From Phytoseiulus persimilis (taxonomy: Eukaryota > Arthropoda > Arachnida > Mesostigmata > Phytoseiidae), in the NCBI GenBank assembly GCA_037576195.1, contig CM075103.1, positions 2,790,001 to 2,854,000 of the forward strand: a stretch of DNA of 64,000 bases, in the 5' to 3' direction. Positions 1 through 13,000 of the stretch are shown here, piece by piece. How positions within the stretch are numbered: the first letter of the stretch is position 1; each line of letters starts with the position of its first letter. A program made the translations under genes and the position numbers. The notes beneath the pieces are model-generated. The model had not been told where the DNA came from. It did not search any database and saw only the letters and a list, made by a program, of their open reading frames with translations.

Positions 1-3000
1 AGTGCACGACCGGATCCGGTTCACTCTGTTTCCTCGTTGTTCCCTCGTTTGCCGTTCTCCCGACTCGGACCTTGAAAGCGGTGTCCATCAGAGGAAGCAG
101 CTGTTCAGCTGCCAAGAGTCATTCATCATAATTACAGCCGAAGAAGTGCCGAACCGCGAACTTGGATCCGCTGCGATCCAAACTCTGACCGGCCAGCCGT
201 TCCGATGCGGTGCGCCGGGACTGCCCGATGTTCCGGGAAACGTTTTCGAGGATGACGTATCCCGTTTTCCGAGCTCATCCTCATTTGTCTTCCCCACTCC
301 GTACGGCAATACATCTTCCTCCGCAACGATCTTCCGGAGCACTGATCATCACTCTTTCATCGGTCCGGCTACACTTTTCGCTCCGCGCCGAATCCCTATT
401 CCCGTGTTTCCCTTCCTGTTTTGAGCCGCACCCAATATTTCCAACAGAATCCGCTCCGTGCGGATTCCGTGTCCGCGAATCGGATCGCGTTCGGAGTTCT
501 TACCCGCGTGCGAGATCCAGGCATCGGGTCTCCCGCACGCGGGAACTTGACCGCGAGGTTCCCCACCGTTGGGGGCATCGGCGAACGCGGGTCAGGGTCG
601 CCGCCTGTTTCCCGATTTCGTCCACTTGCTCAACTGATTTTCGGTTCCTTCGTCCGACCGTTGGTTTCGCGACAATCGGCCGGGCCGGCGCGGACTCGTA
701 TCGCACTGCCAAATGAAAGCCTCGTCACCACTAAGAGCGTCCGGGCTCCGAGTTCGGCCGCAGCGATACAATAGAGAGAATTAATGAAATCCGATCCTGA
801 GGCGGCCAGCGACAGCGTCGGTTAATAAAGGAAGACTTGCAAACATGACGGGCTGTAGGACGTAGTGAATTTAGATATGCGGACAGATAGATACCCGTCG
901 AATACCCAGACGTATTACCATCCGAACGGCCGGCTGGCCGGGGCTCCAGACGACCGGTCAATCAGACTTGTTGTCAAATAAATCCAAGCGATGGGCTCTA
1001 GGCAACGACCTGACCTTGATCAACAACGTGTTCGATGCGAGAAAGTTGCAAGCTCTCTTGCTTGGTGAACCCGCTTCATTGTTTTCAGTGCGCACCCAAT
1101 TAAGCAGCAGTCGCGCTTCGAAAAGAACGAAGCGCGGCACAGGAAAGCCTGTAGCTCTTTGAGACGAGCTGCTTCAATAGAACAGCCAATTGCCACGGGC
1201 TAGTTATAGACGTTAGCAACGACGGCGGCTGCAGCAACAAAGTCCGCTATTGACGCCTGAAGATAATGCGCTTTGGGGGACAGAAGTCGACGAGGAGGCG
1301 CCGTCGGGATTGTGGGCGAACCATGTGGGGCTCACCACGCAGCTAACCGAGCGACCACCGAACCAGTCAAGCAGTTGGGCAAGTGAAGGAGCCCGAGCGG
1401 CGGGCCAGTCTACCACTGCCCGCCCTGTGGCGGGAGAGAGTGAAAAGGGGTAGGGCGGCCTTCGAATGGCGGGATTGAGCCGAGTCGAGCTCCCATGTGA
1501 TGTAAATGAAGCTCGCTAATTAGAACTGCTTCTCACTGTGCGCAAGCCCGCCGGGGCGAGCGGGCGGGTAGCCGCGCGCCCTCTTGCCCGCCCTCTGCGC
1601 AGACGAGGAAAACGAGAGAGACTTTGTAGAAAGGCCTCGGCTGTTGAGACCGACTGTTGGAGTGAAGCAGTGACTGAATGACACAGACCATTGTGTGTTC
1701 GCCAGGCGTGAGTCCGACCGCCTGCCCGTCCTTTCCAGATCTCTGACAGGCCGACAGAGCGAACCGCTGCCCACCTGACAAGAGAAGTCCGAAAGGGGTT
1801 CGCGTTCGAATCGGAGGTTTTTTCGCTCAGATCTCTCGGCCGGGTGATAGATTCGACGACTGCTTCGCCAAATATTGGGCTCGATGGGGAGAGGGAGGAC
1901 TCTCTCGGCCGCCGAGGAGGTGAAGTCACTCCCTTCAGACGAGGCTTTCCACATTGAACAGTTGGTTCACTATGGTGCACGAATCTCCCTCGCAGTCCAG
2001 CCATCACGGAGCACTCGGTCTGATTCGTTCGTAGCCCAGCTCCTTGTTTTGGCAGGGCCGCATCTCGGGGTCCGGAACTCAGGAAGGGGTGCCCAGCTCG
2101 AGTTCGGGGCAACAACGAGACGCTGATGAGGAGCTCAGCTCGCGCTCGAGCGGGACATCATTCAGCTGAGCACCGCTGGACTCCGTCGTGCCGGTGGGTG
2201 TGACTGAACACGTCCCTGACCACCTTTTTGTCATTGGTGTGCTCAACATCGGGTCGGGGGAGTTGGGCTGCCTAATGTTTGTTCTGCGAGGAGACGATGC
2301 GTACGACGAATCGTGGAAAATAGCGACCCGCGCAGATTTCGAGCTCGAATGGACTCTGTGTGGGAGCACGACAGACGCACAAACTCGCGGATTCGACGGG
2401 TGGCCGACCAAACCAGGGACGGTGGTCGGCCAAACCGTCAGTCTGGCCGTCGAGTGCGGCTTGTGATAGCGATGAAGCATTGTTTCAGAAAATGGGGCGT
2501 CATCGTCGTCACTCCACAGACGCTGGGTCCAGACAGTTAGACCGCTCGCTTGCCTGTTTGTCTCTCCGTCTGGCTGGGGCTCGATTGCCCGCCCGCTCGT
2601 GCCGTCGTGTCTGTTCCGTTTGGGTCCTCGTCAGTGGTGTTGCCTCCGGGTGTCTCCGCGTCCACAGAGTCGCCTACTCGCACGCTCTGTGTGCCGATGA
2701 CAGTAGCAGCAGTTCTCTGCGGCGAACGCCTTCTCAATAAAGGCGAACCGCGTGAGCCGCGCAGGGGGGCGGCGGAGGGACATTTCGCAACGCGGAGCGT
2801 TCATGCATAAACGATACATTTGTACTAGCAAGCGAGCGAGCCAGGGGCGACGAGAGCGAGTGCGCCCGCGGGGGCTGCCGGTGCATCTGTCGGGTCCAGG
2901 GTTCCCCCTCATGCTGGCGGAGATCGCGATGACCGGGCGTCGGCTCAGCATCATTAGGTTCTCGCTCGGAGAGGAACCTCGCTCTCAAACAAACAGCCAG

Positions 3001-5265
3001 CCAGCGACAGTCCGACTTCGAGATGAGACGATGGGCAACGGTCATTGGCGCGCCAAAAGCGCTATTCACTGGACCATGACGCCGAATGTTACAAAATCGG
3101 CTGGTGGACGCATCGAGCTTGGAATTGGGCTGACTCGCGTTCCTGGTCGGGGGTCGGTTCTGGTGAATACTCGAAAGGTATCTTCATCCCGTCTGCAAAG
3201 CATCCCGCAAGCGTTTTTTTGTTCCCATTCCCAACCTCGGTATTTAGCTGTCAATTTCCCCCGTGAGAGCTTGAAGGAGCATTGGGAGTCGCCTGATTTC
3301 AGAGAGGGACGAGTTTTCAACAGCCTCGCTCTCGCATCTCTGTCAGCCTCCTTTACTAATGTATCCTTGGTCCCCTTCCTCTCCCCCGCTACTTTCGTTT
3401 CCATTAGAAGAACTCCGGTGAAGACTGGCCTTTGCCCTTGTCGAGCGGGGGAGGGGGAGGTGGTAATCCTTGCCTCCATATCGACTGTCTGTCTCTCCCC
3501 TACTCCTCCTTGCATTCCACTTTTTCCTCCTGGAGACCTTGGCCTCGTCCCACATCGGGTGACCAAGGGACAGCCGAACGGTTTCGCTACTGTTGGCGGT
3601 CACCCTCTGCCGAAATGATTCAAGGGATCGGCGATAAGCCTCGAACACGCCATCGGTGGCTCCGATTCTTCGCCTCAGCCCAGTCGCCGTTCTTGTCATT
3701 CCCGTCACAGTTTTTTTCAGACTAGCGGGATGCCGGGGGAAGGGATCCTGCAGGGGGTTCGTTGATTACGGGTCTATTGACATGGAGATAAACCCCTGCA
3801 TTGATGCGGGGTTTCCTACTGTTTGTCTGATTCAATGATGCAGAGGGCGGGTTCTGAATGCGTCGAGTACGCTTTGAGCATCCGCTTCCAGTTCAATCCC
3901 GTGTCACTCAGTTCGTCAGAGCCCCGAGCTACTCCATTCAAAAAACGGAATGGTCTCCGTCCTTCAAAAGACGTCGGGATTGGAGAGCACTATGGGGCTG
4001 CCGACGGCGGGAACATCGTCGGCTGGTTGCGCGTCAGAGGTAATTTCTTTTCCTCAAGCTCACACGTGGATGTGGGTCCGGCAGTTAGCTGAGATTTTTC
4101 GCAGCCTCCTTCCGTTGTGAAGACTCTGCACGGGTGGTGGCTTGCCTGGTGCGATGATGGTCTTCATCCCAATCCTTCTAATGGATCTTTAGGTCTCGCT
4201 TCTTCCCACGGAAGAAACGGTGCAATCGATTGCACTCAAGTCTTATCGATATCCGCTATGAGGAAAGAAGCCAGCGAGCTGGCCACGGATGCTTGCTTCT
4301 CACCATCGAGCCGGGCCACGTTTACCCCTCACTCAGACTCAAGCGAGGCGACCGAGCTGCGATCAAGACGACGGTAACTGCGTGTCCGCAGAGAAACGCG
4401 CCGCCGACCGAGCAGCGGGCTTGTGCGCGGTGGGAGTGTCACGTGACGAGGGCCACAAGAGGTGCAGCCACGAACAGAAAGCGAAGAACGAAAGCTTCGC
4501 AAGTGGTATAGTAATGGCGTCACTATCAACTGGGAACTGACACCACATCCAGCCTGCTTACAGGAAGAACGAAAAAAAGTCCTCGGGGGGATCTTACGCC
4601 TCCGCCCCCCCCTCCCGAATCTGCGCCCGGGGCATGAATATGTTGGAAGGCATGTACTACGCTACTCTCGTTCAATCAGAGACAAATTCCAGCGGAGTCC
4701 AAATGTTCATGCCGTTGGGAGAGGGAAATCTAGCGAGCGACCAAATGCGGTTCTGAGTTGGGATTGCCGAAACCTTCAACTTCAAGATCGCGAAAACCTC
4801 TCGCGGGAACGGGGAATCGTCGAAACTTTCGACGAGCTGTCTCCCGCTCGGGACATGGCGGGACACGACGGCCGGAGGGTTCTGAGGAGGTGGGGCTCTT
4901 TTCGACCTCACGAAAGCGTAACGCGATCCGTAATTTCGTTTAAATTAGCAGAGACGAGGCAGCTGACAAGCTGCGACTTTCGGCGCTTCTCCCAAGGTCC
5001 CCCTCCCCCTTGTCCCTCATCTCCAAGGTCTGTGGTCCAAAGTGCTCATGATAGAGAGCAAGGAAAGGATAGAGCGGAAGGTCGAAGAGGAGACAGGAAG
5101 AAGAGAGGCAGCAGGAGCTCCTCCACCAAGAGGAGCGAATTAGGAACAAGACGCGACTGCAAAACTCAAGTAGCGGAAGAGTTAGAAGCAGGAAGACGTT
5201 TTTGGATTTCGTCTGGGGTTTCCGCCGCTGCGATTCCGCTCGCTGTTGCTATGGTCGTCAGCCTT

Positions 5266-5289
5266 CGCCGCCGCCGCCACGGCCGCCGC
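5266..5289. repeat. CGC/GCC trinucleotide run
   Basis: A short run of CGC repeats with one interruption, in GC-rich non-coding DNA. On the minus strand it encodes the Gly-rich tail of a chance open frame. No function is implied. Confidence 0.6.
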
Positions 5290-8200
5290 AGAGACCAGGG
5301 AAGCAGACACTACTTGTCATTTTGCTGCTAGCTCTCGAGATTATGAAGATGCAGAGCAACCGAACAACGAGAGACGAGGTCTCGTTACCATTCCCGTCGG
5401 CCTGCTCGTTCACTGAGACTGAGGGGCACATGTCTTTTGCTTCCCCACAGCGGCTTCCTGAAAAGTTCCGGAGAGATGCAGGAAGGCCACGGAATGAACC
5501 GGAGGAGTGACCGGGCTTTTGACCCGCTCTTACCCCACTGAGTGTCCCCGCGTGATTGGTGTTGTGGAGTTCTCGGTGTAGATACGACCGCCGAGAAGTT
5601 TTTTTTCCCTGTCTTGGTCCGCCGTGAACCTCCGCGGAGAGCTCCGGAGCTCGCCATCGTGGACTGGAGATCGCGGACTGGAAATAGGAGTCCGAGTCGC
5701 GCTCCCGGGCACAGAAATAGTAAAGTGCTCGGGCTGTCCTGCGGACATACACTCCCGCCGCCGTGGTGGCTGACAGGAGACCGGAGTGGGGGGCGAGTGT
5801 CTTCCCGCCGTTCCGCCGTTGACGACTTGAATGCAGCTTTCCGCGTGAAAGAACTGCAAGTGCATGCCAACCGTCGCTCCGTACCTGCATTTGTCTCATC
5901 GTCGCACTCGCAGCGAAAGCAGTTGCCGTAGCGGCGAAGCGAAGAAGACGAAAACAAAGCGCGCACCGGTCCGACCCATAGAAGAAAGACGATCCAATGA
6001 AGGGATTCATCATCCATCCCCGCTCGCCCGCCGGTCTTGGTAGGGAAGTCCACGCAATGACGCAGCGTCTGGGACGGAACACAAAGCGCAACGGAGACTG
6101 GGAACGATGGCAGGAGGAGAGGAATCCGGGAGGCAGCTCCGACATCGCGGCGCGGTTCCAAAGATACGAGAGTATGCCCGAGACAGAGCGTGCAGTGGTG
6201 GGAGAACCATTCCACTCGGGAAAACCGCTGGAGCACGGGTTGACTTAGAGCTCCGTATTCGGCTAGTTTGAGAGGCTTTCCGCCGGAGTCTAACTCGTCC
6301 GTGAGGAATAGGGGGAAGGGGTCCTGAAAGTGCGCATGCTTGCGAGGCGGCGTAAGGAAGCGGGCCGCTCAAGGCCGCCACGACCACCGACAACGAAGGA
6401 CGACGATGCAGCACAAAGATGAAAAATGAAACAAGATCCCGATTAGGATGGACTGCTCTGCCAGCACTTTCACCCGACCATCTAGCCAACAGTCAGTGAA
6501 CTATTCAGTGAGCTCTCTAAATAACTGGTTGGGCAAACCTCGCCAACAAATTGTCTGATGCTCGAAAAGCGGAAATCCAGCGTGGGAGCTTCCCTGTATC
6601 CTCAGACTCCGGACAGGAGGGTTGTTTCTCTCGGGGATCCACGGCAGTGTAGAGTAGAGCAGTTCGTCTTAATCACATCGACAACTTTCAACATTCCGGA
6701 AATCTACCTGGGCCTCCACATGGACTCTGTGGACGCCCATACAGATGAACATGAGGGACATGCGGTCGGTATAACCCCACGGTTGTTTAATCACCAGACT
6801 TCTGGTGGCTCTCGCTCTAAAACTGTGGCATGAGCCGCATCGCGGATATTCCCTTCTTGCCGCACAGAGAAAGAAAGAGAGAGAGAGGGAAAAAAAAGGA
6901 TACCCAATGTACGTTGAACAGTGTGGAAAAGCACCAGTTAGAGTGTACATTAAGTCTTCCAGAATTGAGTGCCCGTCTTTGAAATTGGAACCGTGCATGA
7001 TTCCAGTTCCTACGTATGTACTTTGCAAAAACCTACTTTTGCAACACTTTGTGGCGTAGAACACCGGAAGACAGACACTACGGGCGCCCGAGCAGTGTGA
7101 GAGACGAGCGAACGGAAGCAGACGCGTATCTCCGGGAGCCCACTTTGTGATTCGGGTGGGTCCCGCCTGGCCTCGTCTTTTCCTTAGTCTTTGGGCGTGT
7201 ACGGCTTGAACAGCGCTACTGTTTCGTCCACTTAAATATGATACCGTTACGACTAATAGAGATGAACAACAGAGTATCTGACCATCGGCAGATACTTGCG
7301 ACCGGATAACTACCGCGCTTGCGACACGCACAACAAACCCGCGTAATGAACATCGCTGAAGACCGCTTCACCACACTGGTGTTCAAGTTCGTCCCCCTTC
7401 GGCCGATGGGCGGACGGTCATTGCAACGAGCGCGTCTCTCTGCACTTGTTTCTTGTCTCGTTCTTTCGCCTACTTCTTGTTGTGTCCCGTCAAGCAGCCT
7501 CTTACGCGTAGATGTAGACCCGGGTTGCCCGGTCAACTAGCTAACGCAATCAACGGCTCCCAGCCGAACCCGGATAACTTTCCTCTCACACGACAGATTC
7601 AACCGACCGAGAAACCCCTCTCCTCTGTTCTCCCTTTTCCACCAAACGTGCTGACCGTCTCAATGGCTCCTTCCAGCAAACATTTGGGGTCTGAATAGAT
7701 TTGTTTGGACTAAGCCTCCTGTTCTATATTTGAGCTGACCCATAGAACGGCCGCTTCATCCCCTTCAACATCTGCGGCAGATGTGAGCAACTCCTTTGCA
7801 CAACCGTCGGCACAACAGAAAGTCGAATCCGGCGTGAGTTATATTTAACAATGAAACCGGACTCGACCTTCAGTCCCGTACCACGCGCAGCTGGCGCAAT
7901 CGATCACTGTAGAACCCGACACGCAACTTATTCGCGGCCTTGGTACTCTAAAAGGCCGGATCTATCAGAGAACTTACTGTTGACAGATTTTTGATCCGAG
8001 AGTTCAGACAGTAGAGGATCTTCCGATAACCAGTCATAATGACCCAGTAAATGGTTCACGCAGCGCGAGCATTCGGAGTCGACGAAGTTGTTCTTGAATG
8101 GTTCCGGAGATCGAAACGACCGCTCAAATGTTGGCTTCCATCCCCTGATCTTCTACCGTGCATGAATGGACTCAGACGCCGAGCCACGAGTTTTCTGCTC

Positions 8201-8297
8201 ATGCGGACAGGAGAAATCCACAGAAGACGATTTATCTCGACGTATCCAACACATCTTCACTGCGAGGACGGAGGTAGAAAGGGCTTAGAACCGACTT

Positions 8298-8312
8298 GGT
8301 GGTGGTGGTGGT
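8298..8312. repeat. (GGT)5 microsatellite
   Basis: Five perfect GGT copies. It is read as Trp or His runs in chance frames. Confidence 0.7.
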
Positions 8313-9920
8313 CGTTCTCCGAGCGGGCTAGCAGTAACGACATCAGCAATAGAAACACTGTCGATGGCTCTGCCAACTTATAGATCATGGCACCGGGCAG
8401 AGAGGACCCCGCTCCAGTCGGTGCGTTTTTCGCCGACTCTTCCAACCACCGCCCCCTAACCATCCGGGAGCATTGACTCAACCCACCCAGTTATCCTCAG
8501 AGCGGATCTCGACTGAGCACCCGCCCATCTAGCGGATTAGCTCCCGAAGCGAGTTGTCACATCGAATCGAATGCTCCTCTCGATGTCGACCGGTCGGCGG
8601 CTGGGAAAGCCTCCACTTTCGTCTCTGGGAAGCGAGGTGGTCGGTGGGTCACTCGATCGGTCGGTCATCGTCGTTGTCCTCCCGGTCTCTTCCCTCTCTG
8701 GCCCACGTGGCCAGCAGTCGGCCTTTTTCGCTAAGCAGGCGGGCAGGCCGGCAGGCGACCGAGCTGACGACCAATATCGGGAGGAAGTTGCTGAGGATTA
8801 GAAGGGCAACTCCCCTCTCCTCCCGACCGTCCTTTCTGCTCTCCTGTTTGCTATCCTGGCTACTTGGCCTGCCGGGTGGCCGCAGGTCTGGACGGCTCCG
8901 ATCAGTAAATTCGGTCCCAGCGTGGTTAATGCCAAAATGATTGCCCTCGAAGCTCTTCGCTGTCATCTTAGGTCGTTCGCCCCTCTGATGCCTCAGAGTC
9001 GTTAGAGTTCCGGAGTTGACCTCTAACCTGTGAAGAGGTCTCAAACAGCGCTCTGCCACTCCTCCAGGGAATCGTCGCGTAACGCTCGCGTGCTGCGCGG
9101 CCCTCCTTCCACATTCACGAAATCGCGGTACGATTCGATTCAAATATCGTGACAAAAGGTTCGGACGACTGGTGTCAAGTTCAAAAATGTGTTTTCCTTC
9201 ACTTCGTATACTTCGTCGAGGGTCGCTATTGTATTGCCAGTTTTCGTCGCCTTTAGCCGGAGTGTGCTGCAGGAATTCGCCAACGACAGTTTGCTCGATA
9301 TTGCATGCTATCAGAGCGACCTGTGAGCGGTATAATAGGGTCATCCCGCCCTCCCCCTCCCCCACAAGGGCCGTCGAAATGACCGGTATCACCCACCGAG
9401 CAATCGTCAATACGATAGTTGCCGACGACTTAGTCGGTAGGCGATCCAAAGCGCAATTAATTCTCTGCGGTGAAGGCCCAACGTGCACTGCTGGTCTCTG
9501 TGCAAATACGATGATCATCCACGCATCATTCGTCTGCCCAGCCGAATATGTCGACTGCTTCCAGGCTGGCTCTCGACGACCAAGTTTGATACGTGCCATC
9601 AGTTGCATAACGAGGACGATACGGCTGGGATCACGGGCCGTCGAACGTCATATAACCCCAGCGCCGTTGCCCACGGCTCGCCTCTCCGGCGAAGAATCAT
9701 CGGGGGATGCGCTGGGCCATAAGGAGCTCAGATGGATTATCCGAACCCTCTCCGCATACCCTGTTGGGCGCTCATCCAGCACGGCTCTCCCGAGCAAGAG
9801 TCCGATCGGAAGCCAACCTCCGCGACCAAGAAGCTCCTCTCGATTCTAACGAAGTTCACAACAGTATGAAGGTTCGCCTACGGTGTCTGTACTCTTAGAT
9901 GCCAAGAAAAACGTTCGGAT

Positions 9921-9935
9921 CCCCCCCCCCCCCCC
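9921..9935. repeat. 15-base C homopolymer
   Basis: Fifteen consecutive C, placed directly before a 24-bp tandem duplication. G/C homopolymers of this length are prone to slippage and sequencing error. Confidence 0.85.
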
Positions 9936-9985
9936 GTGTCCCGGCTCAAGAGCTGTACCAGACACGCGCTCCTGCGGGAGCTTTA

Positions 9986-10033
9986 GACAGTGAGCCGGTC
10001 GATTTGAGCGACAGTGAGCCGGTCGATTTTAGC
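9986..10033. repeat. 24-bp tandem duplication
   Basis: Two adjacent 24-base copies containing GACAGTGAGCCGGTCGATTT (9986-10009 and 10010-10033) differ at one base. It is in frame with a chance plus-strand frame (repeat SEPVD), but no gene is otherwise supported. Confidence 0.8.
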
Positions 10034-13000
10034 GACCGCGAGGGTGCTCTACGACGCCTCTACATCAGTCGTCGCCATTGCGCCGCCGAAACATCGGTGG
10101 GTCAAGGCGTGACGCAAACGAAATTTCCCCCTGCCAATTCTGAAATTCCCCGAGCCATGGGATTGAGTTAACGACCGCCGGGTTGGTTATATTTCGAGCG
10201 ACGAGCGCCCTGGGAATTCCGGCGGGCTAAGCCGGATTCGGAGTCCCGACTTAACAAATGTAACCCTTTGGGAGCCTGCTATAACAGCGGCAATGTCAGT
10301 CGCTGTCCGCCGAATCTGGCAGCCGCAGCAGTCAGAGCCCCGTTTTCTCCTCGAAGCTTAGGTTCAAGTACGATTGGCCTACAGGGCTTCTGGCGGCATA
10401 TAATACGGTGGGAAACGGTTGGGATCGCATTCCTGCAAAACGTGACCCCTGAACCGAATGGGGGATCCGGCTCTTTTATGGCCGAGTCTGACCGGCGGGA
10501 CGGAGGAGGTCTTCATAGACGTCGCCCTGTGGACGACCATTTGCATCCGTATTTCTTCCTGCTCCTTCGAGATGATAGGCGTGATTTATCGCTCTGGACG
10601 AGCGTCTGCGAGGGTCGCGTTTGGAGAGCACAGGGTCCGAAAACTGTCCGAGTTTGATTTGCTCCAAGTTCGCGAAGCTCGAACCGGAGCCGCGACAAAG
10701 GCCGGCCTCTTTGCCGGACGACAAAGGCTACAGAGCGCATTCAAACGCTCAGGTGTGCGAGTTTATGACTAGCGTGGTCAGGGCTCCTCTTCCGTCGGGA
10801 CTGTGCCGAAAGCACAGCGGCGGTAACAGCAGAAGCACAAAGTTTGCTGAGATGTTGACACAGTGACTACCGCCTTTTCTGATCCTGCAAGAAAGACGCC
10901 GCCACCCCCGACGCCGCCAAGTTCTTCTCCCCAGACCGAGGACCTGCTGCCAGGGCGAACAATGGCTCTTTCTCTGCTTGCCTGCCCCGCTTCCTCCTCA
11001 TCCGCTATTCGTTGCCTTTTGCGTTCGTTCCAAAACCTTGTCGAGTCAGCCAATCATTCTCCTTCTTCTTATTGCGGCGCTTCGCGGGGAGCCACGTTGA
11101 CGAATATTGAGATGGAGGAACAGCACTGCGAGATGACTTGAGAACGGACACCATGTGCGAATCGAAACCTTAATCCGAATGGTGATCTTCCTAGTTGTCG
11201 ATTTCTCCCGAGTTCGATGGATCCGGGTATTTGTTCAAATGACATGGTTTGAGGGAGGGAGGAGAACCAGACCTGAGCTCGCTCATTAAACCCTGGCTCG
11301 GATTCAACTCTCCCCCATGGCCCGCCAGTGGCAGACATAGGATGTCGTTACTCGGTTCTCTTGAGCTTCCGGCGCTTCGCCCATGAGTTCACTGATCCAT
11401 CGTATCACGGATCTGATCCGATAGATCGAAAATCAGCTAGGTTCCGCTCTCTGGAGCCGACGAACGCACGTTGAGGCATGGAGCCGGGCCAGGTCCTCGT
11501 TTCAATCCCACGCCTGGACCTCATACGGAACATGCACATCTTCCGGTCTCCTTAGGATTCTCGTTCTTAGTTTTTAACGCAACATCAATTAAGCTGTTCA
11601 CTCGCCACGGGCTGGAGACCCTGGCTGCGCGGTTGCGATACATCCGCGAGTGCGAAGACTTCCACTATCTGGCGCTCAACGACTTCCGACAGGGCCTCGA
11701 GAGCAGAGACTGGGAGTGGAGAAAAATCCAGGAGGTGGTTTCAGGTTCCACGTCAGGTCCGTTCTGTACCGGGGCGTTCCGACGACGACGGGAATCTCTT
11801 CTCGGCTACTGCCGCTACCGGGTTCGAGAAGAGATCGTCCCACGTTCGACGCCTAAAGTTTGGTAATTTCTCGCCTTGCGGGAAGGGGAGCCGGTTCCGC
11901 GGCAAGTTTTTCACAACCGCATCTCATTTCCTTCTCTCGGATGCGAAATTAAGAATTCAGAACTTCCTGCCGGATCGGAGTGCGCCACGCTGCACGTTCG
12001 GAGGAGCCGCGCAGAAAAACGCCCTAAGGAGACTTAGAGGACACCGAGGTACGTGACTACAAAATCACAGATCAAAGCGCTCTGACAGTTGAGCTATCTG
12101 TCGAGGACTTGGTTGGATATTGATGAGAGGGAAGTTCAGCAGGACGTTCAGAGGTCAAACCTCAAATCTTTGACCTCTTCACGACTCCAAGACCTCTACT
12201 CTACGTTCTCCTCTGCTTCTGATCCTCTGCCAAACATTGCTCCTGATTTCCAGTCCCTCTCCCTCCATCTTTCGCTTCGCTTTCTCCCCCCCTCGTCCCG
12301 AACTCCGGTAGGTGTTCTCGATAGGACAGGTCGGGGCTGTTGCCAATCCGCGGTACGCAGTGTTCTCGTCATGGAGGATACGCTAGAAGACCGACTTCAC
12401 GAACCGATCCGGGGCTGGGGTCGAATCGGTTCTTGAAGGCGCAGGCCTGCCAATGTTATTGACGAGTGTCGGCCCTCGCGGAAACTTGTCCAGTGTCTCT
12501 CGACTCGCGACAGAATCCGAGGAGAGGCTGGGGCAGAAAATGAGCAACAACCTTTGCTCACGAGGAGACTTCTCCGATTCCATGGTGTAAAAGGACGCTG
12601 TGTTTGCGGGTTCTGTGGACGTTAGACGAAGCTACGTGTCACAGCTTCCTGCACCGAGGAGGGCTTTCAGCCTCGGGGCAGGGAGCCGTGACTCCGCCAG
12701 ATGAGTGAGGAGAAATAGAGGGAGAGGAAAGGAGGAACAACAGAAAAGAAGTGCCATTAAACACCAGATTTTGTCGGATATCTGCTGCAGGCTCATCCGT
12801 TGGGGTCGCAGCGATCGCATCCCTCGCTTGGATATCCAAGTGCTGATAACGTTCGGCTCATTGACTTCAACCGTACTTCGCGAGTCGAATGTCTCCGCTC
12901 GTCGGATCGATTAGAGCCCCCTCGAATTTCAGCGCATCTCGTGGCATTGGGAGAGAACATATCCTCTGGGGCTCGCCCGCCCTAACCGCATCGCGTCGCT

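Larger units (their letters stand above)
1..9920. other. GC/CpG-rich non-coding stretch, probable neuroligin intron
   Basis: I see no supported gene. The DNA is visibly rich in CpG and short GC motifs, so long open frames occur on both strands. Those frames overlap each other and carry no recognisable domain or splice pattern. Short simple repeats occur: (CGC)n at 5266-5289, a purine run with GAAA/GAGA at 6864-6900 and (GGT)5 at 8298-8312. As the neuroligin exon at 23.1 kb is on the minus strand and ends in a splice donor, this DNA is inferred to be intron 1. Enhancers may be present but cannot be read with confidence. Confidence 0.5.

Noticed and set aside
2752-3618. 288-codon plus-strand frame
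   Set aside because: No family resemblance and compositionally like random GC-rich translation.
5258-6236. Two overlapping minus-strand frames of 295 and 283 codons
   Set aside because: Low-complexity, Ser/Arg-rich, overlapping each other and a plus-strand frame. Expected in CpG-rich DNA; no domain or splice pattern.
8649-9608. 319-codon minus-strand frame
   Set aside because: The longest frame in the window, but it overlaps a 225-codon plus-strand frame (9172-9849), has no recognisable domain, and sits in GC-rich DNA where stops are rare.
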